Assembly (NCBI GenBank): GCA_945872325.1
Contig: CAMBZY010000216.1
Coordinates: 1-5,945, forward strand
Source: Candidatus Kuenenia stuttgartensis
GTDB taxonomy: Bacteria; Planctomycetota; Planctomycetia; Isosphaerales; Isosphaeraceae
Length of the DNA: 5,945 bases
Direction of reading: 5' to 3'
Below the pieces are notes generated by a model. The model did no database searches. It had not been told where the DNA came from and worked only from the letters and a program-made list of their open reading frames with translations. The position numbers were made by a program, and so were the translations under genes. This document shows positions 4,453 to 5,945 of the stretch, piece by piece. How positions within the stretch are numbered: the first letter of the stretch is position 1; each line of letters begins with the position of its first letter.

Positions 4453-5829
4453 ATGTCAAAATCACTGCCGGACTTAAAGCGACTCAACCTCATCACAGAC
4501 CGCCCTGAAGCGCTGGCTGTAATGGAATCTCTCCGAAAAAGCCTTTCGCCACGCGGTGATATCGTGAGCCCCCGGGGTCGCGAACTGACCATGAAAGTGT
4601 TTGGAGAAGCCCTGGCACCCGTTGCCGTGGTCGACCGAATCCTCTCCGACATAAGTACTTCCGGCATCTCCGCACTCTTACGCTACACAGAGCTGCTGGA
4701 TGGCAAAAAACTGACTCCTGAGACCATCAGGGTCTCGACATCCGAGATGGCAGACGCTGCCGCGCACGTAAGACCAGCTTATACGTCGACCATCGAGAGC
4801 GTAAAAGCGAACGTCCTGAAGTTCCAGAAGTCGATCCTCCACCACGACTCCAAGCCTCTGACAGAGATTGATGGCCAGATCTGGCTCAGATATCGCCCTC
4901 TGAATCGGGTGGGCGTATGCATTCCGGGCGGTGCAGCGGCTTATCCTTCAAGCCTGGTGATGACTGTCGTGCCTGCTCAGGCCGCTGGGGTCAAAGAAAT
5001 TGCGGTCGTGGTGCCACCCACCGAATTTGGAGGATACAATCGCGAACTGCTTGCTGCCTGTCATATATTGGGCGTGAAGGAAGTTTACAGGGTCGGTGGA
5101 GCTCAGGCTGTTGGTGCACTTGCATTTGGGGTGGATGGCATTAAGGCGGTCGATAAAATTGTTGGCCCCGGGAACCTTTTCGTCGCACTTGCGAAAAAAG
5201 CCGTTTTTGGACACGTCGATATCGACTCCATCGCCGGCCCAAGCGAGGTTCTTCTGATTGCCGACGAATCGGCCAATCCTGACTTTATTGCAGCCGACCT
5301 GATCAGTCAGGCAGAGCATTCGCCGGGTTCGTCGCTTTTGGTCACTTGGGTCCCCGAGCTGATTGAAGCCGTTGCCACCGCACTTGAAGCCCAGCTCTTA
5401 CAACTTTCGCGGGGCGATCTGGCTCGAGAAAGCCTTGAACAGTACGGGGCACTCGTACTTGTCAGAGACGAGGCTGAGGCCGTCGAGCTTTCCAATCAAA
5501 TGGCCCCAGAGCATTTGCATATTTCCACCTCAAACGCGGTTGCGCTTTCAGAGCGTCTGACAAACGCTGGAGCCATATTCATGGGCCACCATACACCGGT
5601 TGCAGCTGGAGATTATGCTGCAGGCCCTTCGCACGTATTGCCCACCGGCGGCACTGCCCGATGGGCGAGCGGCCTCACTGCCAATCACTTCCTGCGATCC
5701 ACAAGCATGATCCACCTGACTGACAATGGCTTGCGACAAATCGCTGGCTCAATCACTCATCTGGCGGATGTCGAGGGCCTGACAGGCCATAAGTCGAGTG
5801 TCACGGTGCGTACAGAAAAAACGAATTAA
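4453..5829 (+). CDS. hisD: Histidinol dehydrogenase
   Basis: HisD carries out the last two steps of histidine biosynthesis, oxidising L-histidinol via histidinal to L-histidine with two NAD+, as a zinc-dependent cytoplasmic homodimer. The 458-residue sequence contains the family signature from IVGPGNLFVALAKKAV to DIDSIAGPSE (236-265). Zinc ligands are visible: Q286 and H289 in SQAEHSPGS, D387 in AAGDYAAGPSHVLPTGG, and H446 in LTGHKSSV. The catalytic pair E353-H354 lies in MAPEHLHIS. It is some 24 residues longer than the E. coli enzyme (434), mostly in the N-terminal region around SPRGDIVSPRGRE. The ATG at 4453 fits the usual N-terminus, though no Shine-Dalgarno site precedes it. No other his gene is visible on either side within the window. 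A GNAT gene begins 39 bp downstream. Confidence 0.97.
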   Translation: MSKSLPDLKRLNLITDRPEALAVMESLRKSLSPRGDIVSPRGRELTMKVFGEALAPVAVVDRILSDISTSGISALLRYTELLDGKKLTPETIRVSTSEMADAAAHVRPAYTSTIESVKANVLKFQKSILHHDSKPLTEIDGQIWLRYRPLNRVGVCIPGGAAAYPSSLVMTVVPAQAAGVKEIAVVVPPTEFGGYNRELLAACHILGVKEVYRVGGAQAVGALAFGVDGIKAVDKIVGPGNLFVALAKKAVFGHVDIDSIAGPSEVLLIADESANPDFIAADLISQAEHSPGSSLLVTWVPELIEAVATALEAQLLQLSRGDLARESLEQYGALVLVRDEAEAVELSNQMAPEHLHISTSNAVALSERLTNAGAIFMGHHTPVAAGDYAAGPSHVLPTGGTARWASGLTANHFLRSTSMIHLTDNGLRQIAGSITHLADVEGLTGHKSSVTVRTEKTN

Positions 5830-5843
5830 TTCGCATCACGAAT
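5829..5843. other. Weak hairpin after hisD
   Basis: ATTCG (5829-5833) and CGAAT (5839-5843) pair around CATCA immediately after the hisD stop codon. The stem is AT-rich and has no T-run, so read-through into the next gene is likely and the two genes may be cotranscribed. Confidence 0.25.
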
Positions 5844-5851
5844 ATTGGCAA

Positions 5852-5857
5852 AAGGGA
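5852..5857 (+). promoter_or_regulatory. Ribosome binding site of the GNAT gene
   Basis: AAGGGA lies 11 nt before the ATG at 5869, a slightly long but usable Shine-Dalgarno spacing. It supports this ATG as the start of the partial gene at the right edge. Confidence 0.4.
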
Positions 5858-5868
5858 ATATCAAATCA

Positions 5869-5945
5869 ATGAGCCTTGTCATTCGGCCCGCTGCACCTGA
5901 AGACTGCCCAACGATTGTATCTCATATTCGCGAATTGGCGGTATT
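5869..5945 (+). CDS. Probable GNAT-family N-acetyltransferase (5' part only)
   Basis: Only the first 25 codons lie inside the window; the frame is still open at the right edge. The peptide begins MSLVIRPAAPEDCPTI and continues into IRELAV. This is the usual opening of GNAT acetyltransferases: a first strand with I-R-P-A, a turn with P-x-D, then helix 1 ending near I-R-E-L-A, often seen in the diamine/spermidine acetyltransferase-like branch. GNAT enzymes move an acetyl group from acetyl-CoA to an amine. The acetyl-CoA binding motif would lie beyond the edge, so substrate cannot be judged. Its start is 39 bp after hisD, on the same strand, with an AAGGGA site ahead. Confidence 0.7.
   Translation, partial: MSLVIRPAAPEDCPTIVSHIRELAV

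Noticed and set aside
4948..5319. Minus-strand open frame inside hisD
   Set aside because: Shadow of hisD, whose catalytic and zinc residues are all present on the plus strand.

Overview
The window looks like chromosomal DNA from a member of the Planctomycetota. This is inferred from style, not from a marker gene: mid-GC coding sequence, mostly no Shine-Dalgarno sites, housekeeping genes scattered on both strands instead of in classical operons, a histidine gene away from other his genes, and a lipoprotein FKBP isomerase with a Pro-rich linker. No phage, transposase or CRISPR genes are present.

Layout. Positions 1-386 hold no convincing gene, only short palindromes and a GGGG/CCCC repeat that resembles bacterial REP elements. 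A tRNA-Asp(GTC) gene follows on the minus strand (387-460). Its strong sigma70-type promoter (TTGACA / 16 bp / TATTAT) overlaps a perfect TATAAT on the plus strand that can drive surE (581-1297). Next comes a secreted FKBP-type prolyl isomerase lipoprotein (1476-2048), then a perfect 11-bp hairpin shared with the convergent minus-strand pair. That pair is maf (3663 down to 3079), a YceF-like nucleotide pyrophosphatase, followed at once by a C5-cytosine methyltransferase (3041 down to 2118). A plus-strand class I SAM methyltransferase of unknown substrate (3662-4270) starts in the same CATG as maf. hisD (4453-5829) and the first 25 codons of a likely GNAT acetyltransferase (from 5869) close the window.

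The most interesting point is the cytosine methyltransferase. It reads as a DNMT2/TRDMT1-type tRNA methyltransferase more than as a DNA restriction-modification enzyme: PPCQP-x-T catalytic loop, a D-M-x-D-x-R-x-x-S block after it, an ENV motif, and above all a CFTxxYG motif before motif IX. The classic DNMT2 target, C38 in the CUGUCAC anticodon loop of tRNA-Asp(GUC), is present in the tRNA gene of the same window. Bacterial DNMT2 homologues are known (Geobacter), so the class is not new, but its occurrence here beside maf and opposite a second, uncharacterised methyltransferase deserves a check. The other genes are ordinary housekeeping functions: nucleotide salvage (SurE), nucleotide-pool sanitation (Maf), envelope protein folding (FKBP) and histidine synthesis (HisD).
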